Below, piece after piece: positions 33,512-42,956 of a stretch of 64,000 bases of DNA. The number at the start of each line of letters is the position of its first letter. Positions within the stretch are counted from its first letter, which is position 1. This stretch comes from Leeuwenhoekiella polynyae (GTDB taxonomy: Bacteria > Bacteroidota > Bacteroidia > Flavobacteriales > Flavobacteriaceae), in the NCBI RefSeq assembly GCF_042683665.1, contig NZ_JBHUOO010000047.1, one strand, 5' to 3'. The notes under the pieces are model-generated. The model saw nothing but the letters and a program-made list of their open reading frames with translations. It was not told where the DNA came from and ran no database searches. The position numbers and the translations under genes are program-made.

Positions 33512-36496
33512 ATGAGACAAAAAACTTTACGCTTTAAGTCTATTTTGATTTGCAGCTTTTTGTTAACGCTTATTGCATTTCCTTATGATGGAATTGCAAA
33601 AGTGAAAACAGGAATACAGCAAACAATTAGCGGAACGGTTACAACAGCCGCAGATAATATGCCCCTACCTGGAGTTACTGTAATAGAAAAAGGAACTTCT
33701 AATGGTACGACTACAGACTTTGATGGAAACTACGAACTTGAAGTTGGTTCAGATGCAGTACTTGTTTTTTCTTATGTAGGAATGAAAACGATTGAGTTAC
33801 CGGTAAATGGTCAAACTACACTCAACACTTCTCTTCAAGAAGATATGGGGGTTTTAGACGAAATCGTTGTCGTGGGATACGGTAGTCAGAAAAAATCTGA
33901 TGTAACCGGATCGGTATCTTCAGTTGATGAAGATCGCTTAGAAAACTTACCGGTTACTAACCTTACTCAAGCTATTCAAGGTACGACTGCTGGTCTTAAT
34001 ATTAGTCAGGGATCATCTGTTCCCGGTTCTTCTGGATCTATTCAGGTACGTGGTGTAAATTCTATCACGGGTAGTACTAGTCCGTTTATAGTTCTTGACG
34101 GAATTCCTTTTACAGGTACTCTAAATGATATTAATACTAGAGATATTCAATCTATTCAAATTCTTAAAGATGCATCTGCAGTTGCTATTTATGGTACTCG
34201 TGGTTCCAATGGGGTTATTCTTATTCAAACTAAACGAGGTGTAACAGGTGAACCTGTTATCAATTATAGTACGTATGGTGCCTTTGAAGAATTTGCAAAT
34301 ATTCTTAAACCACTTGGGCCAGATGCATACGTTCAAAAATATGCTGATTTTTTCAGCCAAAATAATCCGGGAGCTGAGCAAGATCGCATTTTAGCTAACC
34401 AAAGTGAGATTGCTAACTACGATGCAGGAAGATCAACTGATTGGTTTGATGAAGTAACCCGAACAGGGATTATTCAAGAACACAACCTGAGTATACGAGG
34501 GGGTAACGAGAGTACAAAATACTTCCTATCTGGCAGTTACCTAGATCAAAAAGGGGTTATTGAAGGTTATGATTACCAGAAATTAACGTTACGTTCTAAT
34601 ATCGACGTGCAACTTACCGATTATTTAAAAGTGGGATTAAACGCCTTCTTTGCTAATAATAATTTTGACGGTGGTAGAGCTAACCTTTTGTTAGCAACAG
34701 CTATGAGTCCATACTCAGTACCCTATGATGAAAATGGTGAAGTCATTATAAATCCTATGCTTCCTGAACTTCTTTATGAAAACCCACTATTAGGATTGCA
34801 AACTGATCGTGTTGAAAGAGAGCGTACACTTTCTGGAAATGCTTTTGCAGAAATCACACCGGGATTTGCTGAAGGTTTATCTTATCGTATTAATGCTTCA
34901 TATACATTCAATCCGTATATGTACAGAAATTACACTGGTCGTGCTGCTAATGACAACCGCGGTACAGCTAATGTGGGAGGTGATGAAGAAAAAGTATGGA
35001 TTATTGAAAATATCCTGAAGTATTCTAAAAGCTTTGGAAAACACAATTTAGACCTGACTGCTTTATACAGTTCTCAAGCAACTGAATTCTTTCAGGAATC
35101 TTTAACGGGTGTTGGTTTTGTAAACGATCAACTATCTTATAACAATATTGGAGCTGCAGAGAATATCACCGGTGGTACTTATAGCAGACGTTCTACCCTA
35201 CTTTCTCAAATGGGGCGTTTGAACTATAATTACGACAGCAAATACTTGTTTACGTTTACCGTAAGACGTGATGGGTACTCTGCTTTTGGTGCAAATACCA
35301 GTAAATATGGTGTCTTTCCTTCTGCCGCTTTAGGATGGAATATTCACAAAGAAGCCTTTATGGAAAATGCAGATGCTGTAAGTAATCTTAAATTACGTTT
35401 TTCTATTGGTGAGACCGGTAACCGTGGAGTTGGCATCAACCAGACACAAACTCGTGTAGGAACATTGCTATATCCTTTTGGAGGGCAGTCGTATACAGGT
35501 ACATTTATTGATGGTCTGGGAAATCCAAACCTTAAGTGGGAGACAACGCTATCCAGTAATATTGGTTTAGACTTTGGATTTTTCAACAATAGAATTAATG
35601 GTACTGTAGAGGCTTATAAGTCTAAAACTGAAGACTTACTTGTAAATAGAAGTATCCCTGCGCTAACAGGTACTACAAGTATTATAGAAAATATTGGTGC
35701 CGTAGAAAACAGAGGTTTTGAATTTAGCATCAGCTCTACTAATATTGATACAGGAGATTTCAGATGGGAAACCAATGTGAATTTCTCTACGTTTAAAAAT
35801 GAGATTTTAGACCTTTATGGTGATGGTGAAGACGATATCCCAAGTAGGTGGTTTATTGGCAAGTCACTTGGTGCTATTTACGATTATAATATGGTAGGCG
35901 TTTGGCAAGAAGGTGAGGATACCGGTAGTTTTAATGCTAATCCCGGTGATTTGAAGTTTGAAGATGTAAACGGTGATGGTGTAATTGAACCGGAAAACGA
36001 TCGTAAATACTTAGGAAGTTCACTACCTAAATGGACTGGTGGTATTACGAATACCATCTCTTACAAGAATTTTGATTTGTCTTTCTTTATTCAAACCGTA
36101 CAGGGAGTTCTTAAAGGAAACCCAGATATCAACTATGGTGATGAGTTATCTAGAAGGAACACTCCACAAGATGTTGGGTATTGGACTCCAGAAAACCAAA
36201 GCAACGAATTTCCATCACTTACCTATCGCAATACATTAGGTTATGGCTATCCTAGAGATGCAAGTTACGTGAGGCTCAAGGATGCTCGTATAAGTTATAG
36301 ATTCCCTTCAGAAAAGATTGAGCAATTTGGTCTTTCTAATCTTGTGTTTTATGTAGCCGGTAGAAACTTATATACCTGGACAGACTGGATAGGTTGGGAT
36401 CCTGAAAGTGATCAGCAATACAGAGGTTCTGATGGTTGGACAAACAACTACCCTGTAGTACGTACTTACTCAGTGGGGGTTAATGTATCGTTGTAA
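33512..36496 (+). CDS. SusC/RagA-family TonB-dependent transporter (PUL 2)
   Basis: A 994-residue outer-membrane transporter. Signal peptide (MRQKTLRFKSILICSFLL) is followed by a carboxypeptidase-regulatory-like domain (QTISGTVTTAADNMPLPGVT, GTTTDFDGNYELEV), then plug signatures LDEIVVVGYGSQKKSDVTGS, PFIVLDGIPF and ILKDASAVAIYGTRGSNGVI, then a barrel ending SVGVNVSL. It imports oligosaccharides through the outer membrane with the SusD encoded next. The binding target differs from PUL 1 (the two SusC proteins are clearly divergent) and is probably an arabinose-containing or other side-chain glycan if the linked GH43 is a guide. A 57-bp palindrome precedes the gene. Confidence 0.95.
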   Translation: MRQKTLRFKSILICSFLLTLIAFPYDGIAKVKTGIQQTISGTVTTAADNMPLPGVTVIEKGTSNGTTTDFDGNYELEVGSDAVLVFSYVGMKTIELPVNGQTTLNTSLQEDMGVLDEIVVVGYGSQKKSDVTGSVSSVDEDRLENLPVTNLTQAIQGTTAGLNISQGSSVPGSSGSIQVRGVNSITGSTSPFIVLDGIPFTGTLNDINTRDIQSIQILKDASAVAIYGTRGSNGVILIQTKRGVTGEPVINYSTYGAFEEFANILKPLGPDAYVQKYADFFSQNNPGAEQDRILANQSEIANYDAGRSTDWFDEVTRTGIIQEHNLSIRGGNESTKYFLSGSYLDQKGVIEGYDYQKLTLRSNIDVQLTDYLKVGLNAFFANNNFDGGRANLLLATAMSPYSVPYDENGEVIINPMLPELLYENPLLGLQTDRVERERTLSGNAFAEITPGFAEGLSYRINASYTFNPYMYRNYTGRAANDNRGTANVGGDEEKVWIIENILKYSKSFGKHNLDLTALYSSQATEFFQESLTGVGFVNDQLSYNNIGAAENITGGTYSRRSTLLSQMGRLNYNYDSKYLFTFTVRRDGYSAFGANTSKYGVFPSAALGWNIHKEAFMENADAVSNLKLRFSIGETGNRGVGINQTQTRVGTLLYPFGGQSYTGTFIDGLGNPNLKWETTLSSNIGLDFGFFNNRINGTVEAYKSKTEDLLVNRSIPALTGTTSIIENIGAVENRGFEFSISSTNIDTGDFRWETNVNFSTFKNEILDLYGDGEDDIPSRWFIGKSLGAIYDYNMVGVWQEGEDTGSFNANPGDLKFEDVNGDGVIEPENDRKYLGSSLPKWTGGITNTISYKNFDLSFFIQTVQGVLKGNPDINYGDELSRRNTPQDVGYWTPENQSNEFPSLTYRNTLGYGYPRDASYVRLKDARISYRFPSEKIEQFGLSNLVFYVAGRNLYTWTDWIGWDPESDQQYRGSDGWTNNYPVVRTYSVGVNVSL

Positions 36497-36527
36497 AAAA
36501 TTGGAAAAACACAAAAAGATAAACTTT

Positions 36528-38162
36528 ATGAAAAATATATCTAAACTAATAATTGTGCTACTTGGGTTAAACCTTGTGCTTAGCTCTTGTGGTGACGATT
36601 TTCTTGAAGAAGAAATACGTTCTGATTTTACACCAGAAACGTTAAATGATGAATTGGGTTATAAGGCTCAACTGATAGGATTGTATCAAATGTTAAGCAC
36701 TTTTGAGACCCGGAGTGGGGATCAGGGTTGGTTATGCGTTTGGCAAGCCGGTACAGACATTACGTGGCCTACAGAACCTCAGGGAATAGAAGTTCCTTAC
36801 TATAAATACAATCAGCTTACAACAGATGATAATGCTGCTTATCAAAGCTGGCAGCTTTGGTATAATATGGTAGAAAATACAAATAGTATAATTTCTAGTG
36901 TTGAAAACAATACTTCAGAAGAAATAGCTCAGGAAGAAAAAGATGCGATCAATGCTGAAGCGCGATTCTTTAGAGCCTATGCGTATAATAATCTAGCAAC
37001 ACTATTTGGTGGGGTTCCACTCATTACAGAGCCGGTTACCGAAGCACGCTTTGATTATACGCGTAATTCATTAGAAGAAATCAATGCACAAATTGAAGAA
37101 GATTTAACTTTTGCAACAGCAAACTTAGGCGAACCTACTTCTGCTCCAGAATTTGAATCTCGTGTAAATAAGTATGCTGCACACCAACTTTTTGCGACTT
37201 TCTATCTTAGAAGCGGGCAACCAGACTTAGCAGAAGATCAAGCTAACATTATTATAAACAGTCAGGCATTTCAACTTGTTGACGAGCGATATGGTGTAAA
37301 GTCTAGTGAACCGGGAGATCCTTTTTCTGATATGTTCTTCAAAGGAAATCAAAGACGTTCACAAGGAAATACAGAAGCTATCTGGGTTCTTGAAAATGAA
37401 AACCCGGCAGACGTTCGTGGTGGTTCAAGTGGTAATCCACAACACCGTAGAATTTGGGGGGCAGGATATCATAATATCAATGGTATGATTCCGGCTGATT
37501 CTTTGGGTGGACGTGGTGTTGCTCGTATTCGGTTGAATAACTGGGTTATTTATGACCTCTATGATGATACGGATATGCGTAATTCTAAATACAACATTCA
37601 CAAACGTTTTAGATATAATAACCCAGATCCCAATTTTTCTGATATCTACGGGGAGCTAGTACCCTATACAGGGATAGACACATTAGCAAGAATTCAACCA
37701 TATACATTAAAATGGGGACATTTTGACCCTGCTGACGTATTTGGTTTTGGTATGTGGAAAGATTTTATACTAATGAGACTTGGTGAAACCTATCTACTTA
37801 AAGCAGAAGCACAAGTAATGCAAAATAATCCAGGAGGAGCAGCTACAACTATAAATATTCTTAGAACTCGAGCCGAAGCTCCACAAGTAAGTGCTGGTGA
37901 TATGGATCTTGATTTTATACTTGATGAGCGCGTACGTGAATTATTAGCAGAAGAAAATAGAAGAATGACGTTAATGCGTACTAAAATGCTTGTAGAACGT
38001 GCAACGCGCTTAAATGTACAAGATGAAAGTATCCCCTTACCACAAACAATGCGCATTGAAGGTTTACAAGAATTCCACGAATTGTTCCCTATCCCATTAA
38101 GAGAAATTCAGTTGAATAAAGAAGCAGAGTTAACTCAAAACCCGGGTTATACGAATGGTTAA
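36528..38162 (+). CDS. SusD/RagB-family lipoprotein (PUL 2)
   Basis: I choose the ATG at 36528 (MKNISKLIIVLLGLNLVLSS, lipobox SSCGDDFLE) instead of the in-frame ATG at 36483, because the latter overlaps susC and hides the signal peptide. The mature lipoprotein (about 544 codons total) shows SusD hallmarks: AINAEARFFRAYAYNNLATL with FGGVPL, LMRLGETYLLKAEAQ and the C-terminal FPIPLREIQLN, ending in NPGY. It forms the glycan-capturing lid over SusC. A strong terminator follows at 38193-38219, so PUL 2 on the plus strand is just susC-susD. No surface glycan-binding protein gene or HTCS is attached. Confidence 0.94.
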   Translation: MKNISKLIIVLLGLNLVLSSCGDDFLEEEIRSDFTPETLNDELGYKAQLIGLYQMLSTFETRSGDQGWLCVWQAGTDITWPTEPQGIEVPYYKYNQLTTDDNAAYQSWQLWYNMVENTNSIISSVENNTSEEIAQEEKDAINAEARFFRAYAYNNLATLFGGVPLITEPVTEARFDYTRNSLEEINAQIEEDLTFATANLGEPTSAPEFESRVNKYAAHQLFATFYLRSGQPDLAEDQANIIINSQAFQLVDERYGVKSSEPGDPFSDMFFKGNQRRSQGNTEAIWVLENENPADVRGGSSGNPQHRRIWGAGYHNINGMIPADSLGGRGVARIRLNNWVIYDLYDDTDMRNSKYNIHKRFRYNNPDPNFSDIYGELVPYTGIDTLARIQPYTLKWGHFDPADVFGFGMWKDFILMRLGETYLLKAEAQVMQNNPGGAATTINILRTRAEAPQVSAGDMDLDFILDERVRELLAEENRRMTLMRTKMLVERATRLNVQDESIPLPQTMRIEGLQEFHELFPIPLREIQLNKEAELTQNPGYTNG

Positions 38163-38192
38163 TTGTAAATAAATTTTTATTTAAGCTAAAAG

Positions 38193-38219
38193 GCGCTGTT
38201 TTTATACAGCGCTTTTTTT
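38193..38219 (+). terminator. Terminator after susD (PUL 2)
   Basis: GCGCTG (38193-38198) pairs with CAGCGC (38207-38212) around an 8-base loop, followed by seven T. It lies 30 bases after the susD stop. Confidence 0.85.
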
Positions 38220-38334
38220 ACATCTAAAACTAACCAACGTTATAGTTAACTTGTATTAAAAATTTTAAATAATCTTAACTTAATTTAGAGAGGTTACCGC
38301 TTAAATTCAAAAATGAATATAGAAAACCTGCATT

Positions 38335-39441
38335 ATGCTTAACTATTTAGACTCTCACACATCAAAATTTTTACTCATTACGCTCCTTGCGGGAATAATT
38401 ATTTTTGGTCTGATCTTTTACTTTTTTCGAAAATTAGGCAAGAGTCCAAAAAATATCCTACCGGTAAATTTTGCCGGAAGAATACGAATTCCATTGGTGC
38501 TGTTTATGCTGGCTTTAGTGACTCGTATTCTTAAAACAAATGATAAGATACTTGAGTTTATAAATGAAGAAGTACTTTCTCATACCAGTACCTTACTTTT
38601 CATATTGAGTATAACCTGGATTTTAATTGTTATTCTAAAAGCTTTTAAGAGCAATATTTTAATCAAATACGACATGAGCGCTTCAGATAATGTACACGCT
38701 CGTAAGATTTACACACAATTCACAGTATTAGAACGTGTTTTGATGTTTCTAATCATACTTTTTGCAGTAAGTATAGCGCTGATGAGTTTTGATAGTATTC
38801 GCTCTATTGGTGTTAGCATGCTTACCTCAGCTGGTATTGCAGGGATTATAATTGGTTTTGCTGCGCAGAAAGCATTAGGTACTTTAATGGCGGGGATACA
38901 GATTGCATTTACACAACCCATCCGTTTAGATGATGTGGTGGTTGTAGAAGGAGAATGGGGTCGTATTGAAGAAATATATCTAACCTACGTTGTTGTAAAA
39001 ATCTGGGATAAACGACGCCTTGTTTTACCAACTACTTATTTTATAGAACAACCCTTTCAAAACTGGACGCGTAACTCCTCAGATATTTTGGGAACTGTTT
39101 TTATCTATACTGATTATAATGTTCCCTTTGACGCCTTGCGTGAAGAACTTACCCGTATCCTAAAAAATACTGACTTATGGGATGGTGAGGTCAACGTGCT
39201 TCAGGTGACAGATACTAATAATGAAATGGTTGAAACCCGTGCTTTAATGAGTGCGATAGACTCTCCTACTGCTTGGGATCTACGGGTACACGTAAGAGAG
39301 AAACTCGTGATCTTTATTCAGGAAAATTATCCGCATAGTTTACCGCGTACTCGTATTGAAATGCAAAAGCGTGAGGATAGTAAAAAAGTCGAAAAATCTA
39401 TAAAAGAACCAGATAAGTCAGATTTGCTTAGAGATAAGTAA
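38335..39441 (+). CDS. MscS-family mechanosensitive channel
   Basis: A 368-residue inner-membrane protein with about four N-terminal transmembrane helices (9-30, 45-65, 80-100, 130-150). The conserved MscS pore helix and beta domain follow: AGIAGIIIGFAAQKALGTLM near 165-185, then FTQPIRLDDVVVVEGEWGRI with EEIYLTYVVVKIWDKRRLVL and PTTYF. It opens on membrane tension to release solutes and protect against osmotic downshock, as expected in a marine cell. The C-terminus is a charged tail (KREDSKKVEKSIKEPDK). It stands alone between the susCD terminator and the CDF gene. Its stop codon is the first triplet of a dispersed repeat (39439 on). Confidence 0.92.
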   Translation: MLNYLDSHTSKFLLITLLAGIIIFGLIFYFFRKLGKSPKNILPVNFAGRIRIPLVLFMLALVTRILKTNDKILEFINEEVLSHTSTLLFILSITWILIVILKAFKSNILIKYDMSASDNVHARKIYTQFTVLERVLMFLIILFAVSIALMSFDSIRSIGVSMLTSAGIAGIIIGFAAQKALGTLMAGIQIAFTQPIRLDDVVVVEGEWGRIEEIYLTYVVVKIWDKRRLVLPTTYFIEQPFQNWTRNSSDILGTVFIYTDYNVPFDALREELTRILKNTDLWDGEVNVLQVTDTNNEMVETRALMSAIDSPTAWDLRVHVREKLVIFIQENYPHSLPRTRIEMQKREDSKKVEKSIKEPDKSDLLRDK

Positions 39442-39508
39442 ACTACCTTGAGGTAAGCCTAGGAGGCATTCAACGTATTGCATTGTGCCAATAAACACAA
39501 ATCTTAAC
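39439..39508 (+). repeat. Dispersed stop-codon-anchored repeat, copy A
   Basis: Starts with the MscS stop codon: TAAACTACCTTGAGGTAAGC, then a GAGGCATTC block, and after a shortened middle TGCCAATAAA. The two ends match copies at 44367 and 56842, and the middle is missing. A small stem TACC..GGTA is present. Confidence 0.6.
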
Positions 39509-39540
39509 GCTTATTTTTTCTTTTAGGCCGCTTAAATGTG

Positions 39541-39549
39541 TGACCTTTG
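39541..39549 (+). promoter_or_regulatory. Possible -7 element of the CDF gene
   Basis: GACCTTTGC, about 26 bases before the ATG at 39576, resembles the Bacteroidota -7 box TAnnTTTG except for its first two bases. No clear -33 element was found. Confidence 0.3.
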
Positions 39550-39575
39550 CGCTCCCTTAAATCTACAATAAAGCG

Positions 39576-40457
39576 ATGAGCAAAACCAAATCTGCAATTA
39601 GTGCCACTTATTTTAGTATTGTAGGTAATACTATACTGGCTATTGCTAAAGGCTTAGCTGGTATTTTTGGAAACTCGTATGCGCTTATTGCTGATGCTAT
39701 AGAATCTACAGCAGATATTTTTGCTTCTTTATTAGTGCTTTTCGGCCTCAAATATGCAGAGCGACCTGCCGATGATAATCATCCTTACGGGCACGGTAAA
39801 ATAGAGCCGCTCATCACGTTTATGGTGGTAGCTTTTTTAGTTACTTCAGCAACTTTTATAGCATATGAAAGTGTGCAGAATATTCTTCTAATTACACCTC
39901 AGGAAACTCCAAAACCCTGGACGCTTGCAGTGCTTGCCACAATAATTATCTGGAAAGAAATATCTTTCAGAATTGTTTTAAAACGCAGTAAAGAGACAAA
40001 CAGTTCTTCTCTTAAAGCTGATGCCTGGCATCACCGCAGCGATGCCATTACGTCGATAATGGCTTTCTTAGGAATCTCTATTGCTATAATTTTTGGAAAA
40101 GGATTTGAAACGGCTGATGACTGGGCTGCGCTTTTTGCTTCCGGAATAATTCTATATAACGCGTACCTTATTTTTAGACCTGCTTTAGGCGAAATAATGG
40201 ATGAAAACCGCTATGATGATGTCATTGAAGCAGTGCGTGAAAAGGCTTTAGAAGTTCCCGGAGTTATCGATACCGAAAAGGCATTCATCAGAAAAGCCGG
40301 AATGAGTTATCATCTGGATTTACACGCAATAGTTGATGGAAGCATTACAGTTGCTGAAGGTCACGAGATAGCACACCGCTTACAGGATCATCTTAAAGAA
40401 GAAATTCCCAACCTCAACTTTATTTTAATTCATGTTGAGCCTGGGAATTGTCCTTAA
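39576..40457 (+). CDS. Cation diffusion facilitator (CDF) family metal exporter
   Basis: A 293-residue CDF transporter with about six membrane helices in the first 200 residues and a cytoplasmic C-terminal domain (about 205-293). Metal-site residues typical of the family are visible: DAIESTADIFAS in TM2 and HHRSDAITS in TM5 (HxxxD). The loop after TM2 has HPYGHGKIEPL. The C-terminal domain has GVIDTEKAFIRKAG and HLDLHAIVDGSITV, as in FieF/YiiP-like exporters of Zn, Fe, Mn or Cd by proton exchange. The metal cannot be named with confidence. The gene is convergent with pgl; only 14 bases separate the two stop codons and no terminator is seen. Confidence 0.92.
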   Translation: MSKTKSAISATYFSIVGNTILAIAKGLAGIFGNSYALIADAIESTADIFASLLVLFGLKYAERPADDNHPYGHGKIEPLITFMVVAFLVTSATFIAYESVQNILLITPQETPKPWTLAVLATIIIWKEISFRIVLKRSKETNSSSLKADAWHHRSDAITSIMAFLGISIAIIFGKGFETADDWAALFASGIILYNAYLIFRPALGEIMDENRYDDVIEAVREKALEVPGVIDTEKAFIRKAGMSYHLDLHAIVDGSITVAEGHEIAHRLQDHLKEEIPNLNFILIHVEPGNCP

Positions 40458-40471
40458 TACTAGATTATTTC

Positions 40472-41185
40472 TTAAAATCCTGCTGCTGCGTCCTGATCTA
40501 AAAACCAGTGCAATTCACCTTGTTTAGGAGAGACTAAACTTGCAGGATATTGTTTATACCCTTCTTGCTCTTTTATGATACTGGTCACTTTTTCAGTTTT
40601 ACCGGCGCCGGTTACTAAAAATGCAATCGTCTTTGCATTATTTACAATCTTACCGGTAAATGTTACACGTTGTTGACCGCTGTCAGGATGTTTTGCTACA
40701 CGGCAATTCTCGGGCATTTCCCATAATTCTATATTGTAAGGAAAAATAGAAACAGTATGGCCATCATCTCCCATACCCAGCATTACCAAGTCAAAACAGG
40801 GAATTCCGTTCGCTTTAGGCAATTGCTCATCAAGAACGTTAGAATACCGTTTTGCTTCTTCTTCAGGATCATCTTCACCTAGAATTCTGAAGATATTTTC
40901 TTCTGGAATATCAATTTTAGAAATGAGGTGCTCTACCGTCATTTTATAATTACTCTCTGAATCTGAAGGTGGTACGCAACGCTCATCACCCCAATACAAG
41001 AAAACTTTTGACCAATCAATTTCAGCTCCATATTCTGCAGCTAAATGATCAAAAACTATTTTAGGAGTGCTTCCGCCAGATAATGCGATATGTACATCAT
41101 CACCGGTTGAACACTTTTCTTTAAAAAATTCAGAAAACGCTTCAGCTACTAACTGCTTTGTTTCTTTTATATGTAAATCCATCAA
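40472..41185 (-). CDS. pgl: 6-phosphogluconolactonase
   Basis: A 237-residue cytosolic NagB/DevB-type lactonase that hydrolyses 6-phosphogluconolactone to 6-phosphogluconate. Seen: VHIALSGGSTPKIVFDHLA near 31-49, WSKVFLYWGDERCVPPSDSE with SNYKM near 60-82, FDLVMLGMGDDGHTVSIFP near 131-149, and ITGAGK-like VTGAGKTEKV near 203. These are family signatures, with the catalytic His in GMGDDGH. It lies 27 bases after zwf on the same strand, so zwf-pgl is an operon giving consecutive steps of the oxidative pentose phosphate pathway. Normal length. Confidence 0.95.
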   Translation of the reverse strand: MMDLHIKETKQLVAEAFSEFFKEKCSTGDDVHIALSGGSTPKIVFDHLAAEYGAEIDWSKVFLYWGDERCVPPSDSESNYKMTVEHLISKIDIPEENIFRILGEDDPEEEAKRYSNVLDEQLPKANGIPCFDLVMLGMGDDGHTVSIFPYNIELWEMPENCRVAKHPDSGQQRVTFTGKIVNNAKTIAFLVTGAGKTEKVTSIIKEQEGYKQYPASLVSPKQGELHWFLDQDAAAGF

Positions 41186-41212
41186 TGGAAGTTTTATAAT
41201 TAAAAAATTAAT

Positions 41213-42751
41213 TTAAATAATACAGAAACCGGTTTCGTCTGTCAATAGCTCTCCCGGATTTCTCCAGCCGTTACTATCTTCTATAAGATCATCAGAATTT
41301 TTAGGTCCCCAGGTTCCGGCAGGATAACCGTAAGTAGGAACATCTTTATCATTAGCCCAATAATCTAAAATAGGATCAACAAATGCCCAGGCCGCTTCCA
41401 CTTCATCTGCTCGCGCATATAGAGTAGTATCTCCCTGCATAGCATCAAGTAATAAACGCTCGTAAGCATCCATAATATTTTTATCTGCAAGACTGCTGTA
41501 GTAAAAGTCCATATTTGCGCGTTCTACTTTAAAGCCTTGCCCGGGTACTTTTACACCAAATTTGATGAGGATACCTTCATCTGGCTGAATACGTATAACC
41601 AGCTTATTATCTTTATTATTAACGTCTTGCTCTTTAAAGACCTGATGATGCGGTGTTTTAAAGTGAATAACCACTTCGGTTACTTTAGTAGGCATACGCT
41701 TAGCAGTACGTACATAAAATGGTACATCTTTCCAACGCCAGTTGTCTACAAAAAACTTAACAGCCGCATAGGTTTCGGTTTTAGATTCAGGGTCTACACC
41801 TTCTTCTTCACGATAGCCTTTTACGCGTTTTCCGTCTATACTAGAAGCTACATATTGCCCCTTCATTGTATTATTGAAAAGGTCGTCTTTACTAGTCATC
41901 ATTCTTATTGACTTCAACGCTTTTACCTTTTCATTATGTATCTCATCAGCCTCTGCACTTATAGGTGGCTCCATAACGATAAGCGAAACAATCTGTAATA
42001 AGTGACTCTGAAACATATCGCGTAAAGCTCCAGACTTATCATAATAACCACCACGCTTCTCTACTCCTACCGTTTCGGCATTAGTGATTTGCACGTGGTG
42101 AATGTAGTTACGATTCCAAAGCGGCTCAAAAATAGAGTTAGAGAAACGGGTAACCATTAAGTTCTGTACAGTTTCTTTTCCTAAATAATGATCTATACGG
42201 TAGATCTGCTTTTCCTTAAAATACTTCTGTAAGCCTATGTTCAACTCTTTTGCTGTCTCGAGACTATAACCAAATGGTTTTTCAACAACGATACGTCTAA
42301 AAGCTTTGTCAGTACCAGAACCTTTAGTTAGCCCTTGATCTGAAAGATTTTTTGCAATAGGCTCATACAAACTAGGTGGCGTAGAAAGATAAAAGGTATA
42401 GTTCTCGTCTAGTTTATGTTCTTTGTTAAGCGCTTCAATACGCTTATTCAAGTTGCTATATTCAGAATCATAATCACTTCCTAAATCTGAATAAAACATT
42501 ATATCTGCAAACTTCTTGATGAAGTCTTTATCTTTCTTTTTTACTTGTTCTTTTAAAAACGGACTCTCATAAACTACGCGTTTTCTAAATTCTTCATCAG
42601 TGAGGTCACTTCTACTCGCTCCCAAAACCGCAAAATTTTCAGGGAAATGTCCGCCTTCATATAAATTGTATAGAGCAGGGATAAGTTTACGAGCCGTTAA
42701 ATCTCCAGACGCTCCAAAAATTACCAATAGCTGGTTAGATGTATTATTCAT
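41213..42751 (-). CDS. zwf: Glucose-6-phosphate 1-dehydrogenase
   Basis: A 512-residue cytosolic enzyme that oxidizes glucose-6-phosphate with NADP(+) as the first oxidative pentose phosphate step. Rossmann start LLVIFGASGDLTARKLIPAL (positions 8-27), substrate loop RIVVEKPFGYSLETA (about 152-166) and catalytic RIDHYLGKETVQNL (about 184-197) are all intact. The C-terminal domain has YERLLLDAMQGDTTLYARAD with EVEAAW. Length is typical. It is divergent from gnd with a 205-base intergenic region, so all three oxidative branch genes (zwf, pgl, gnd) are clustered here. NADP supply for biosynthesis or oxidative defence is the likely role. Confidence 0.97.
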   Translation of the reverse strand: MNNTSNQLLVIFGASGDLTARKLIPALYNLYEGGHFPENFAVLGASRSDLTDEEFRKRVVYESPFLKEQVKKKDKDFIKKFADIMFYSDLGSDYDSEYSNLNKRIEALNKEHKLDENYTFYLSTPPSLYEPIAKNLSDQGLTKGSGTDKAFRRIVVEKPFGYSLETAKELNIGLQKYFKEKQIYRIDHYLGKETVQNLMVTRFSNSIFEPLWNRNYIHHVQITNAETVGVEKRGGYYDKSGALRDMFQSHLLQIVSLIVMEPPISAEADEIHNEKVKALKSIRMMTSKDDLFNNTMKGQYVASSIDGKRVKGYREEEGVDPESKTETYAAVKFFVDNWRWKDVPFYVRTAKRMPTKVTEVVIHFKTPHHQVFKEQDVNNKDNKLVIRIQPDEGILIKFGVKVPGQGFKVERANMDFYYSSLADKNIMDAYERLLLDAMQGDTTLYARADEVEAAWAFVDPILDYWANDKDVPTYGYPAGTWGPKNSDDLIEDSNGWRNPGELLTDETGFCII

Positions 42752-42956
42752 AAAAAAATAATGATTTTCAGTTTTATGGTGTGTTAGTTGGTTATTTGCA
42801 ATTATAACATGAGTTTATAGAATAAAGCAGTAAAAAGTCAATGTTATCATTTAATTTTGGCTTTAACCAATACAAAAATAAGGCATCTTTACGGCACACG
42901 GGAGGCTTTATAAAAACATTATGGTGTCAAATTAAAAAGAACAATAACTCATTATT

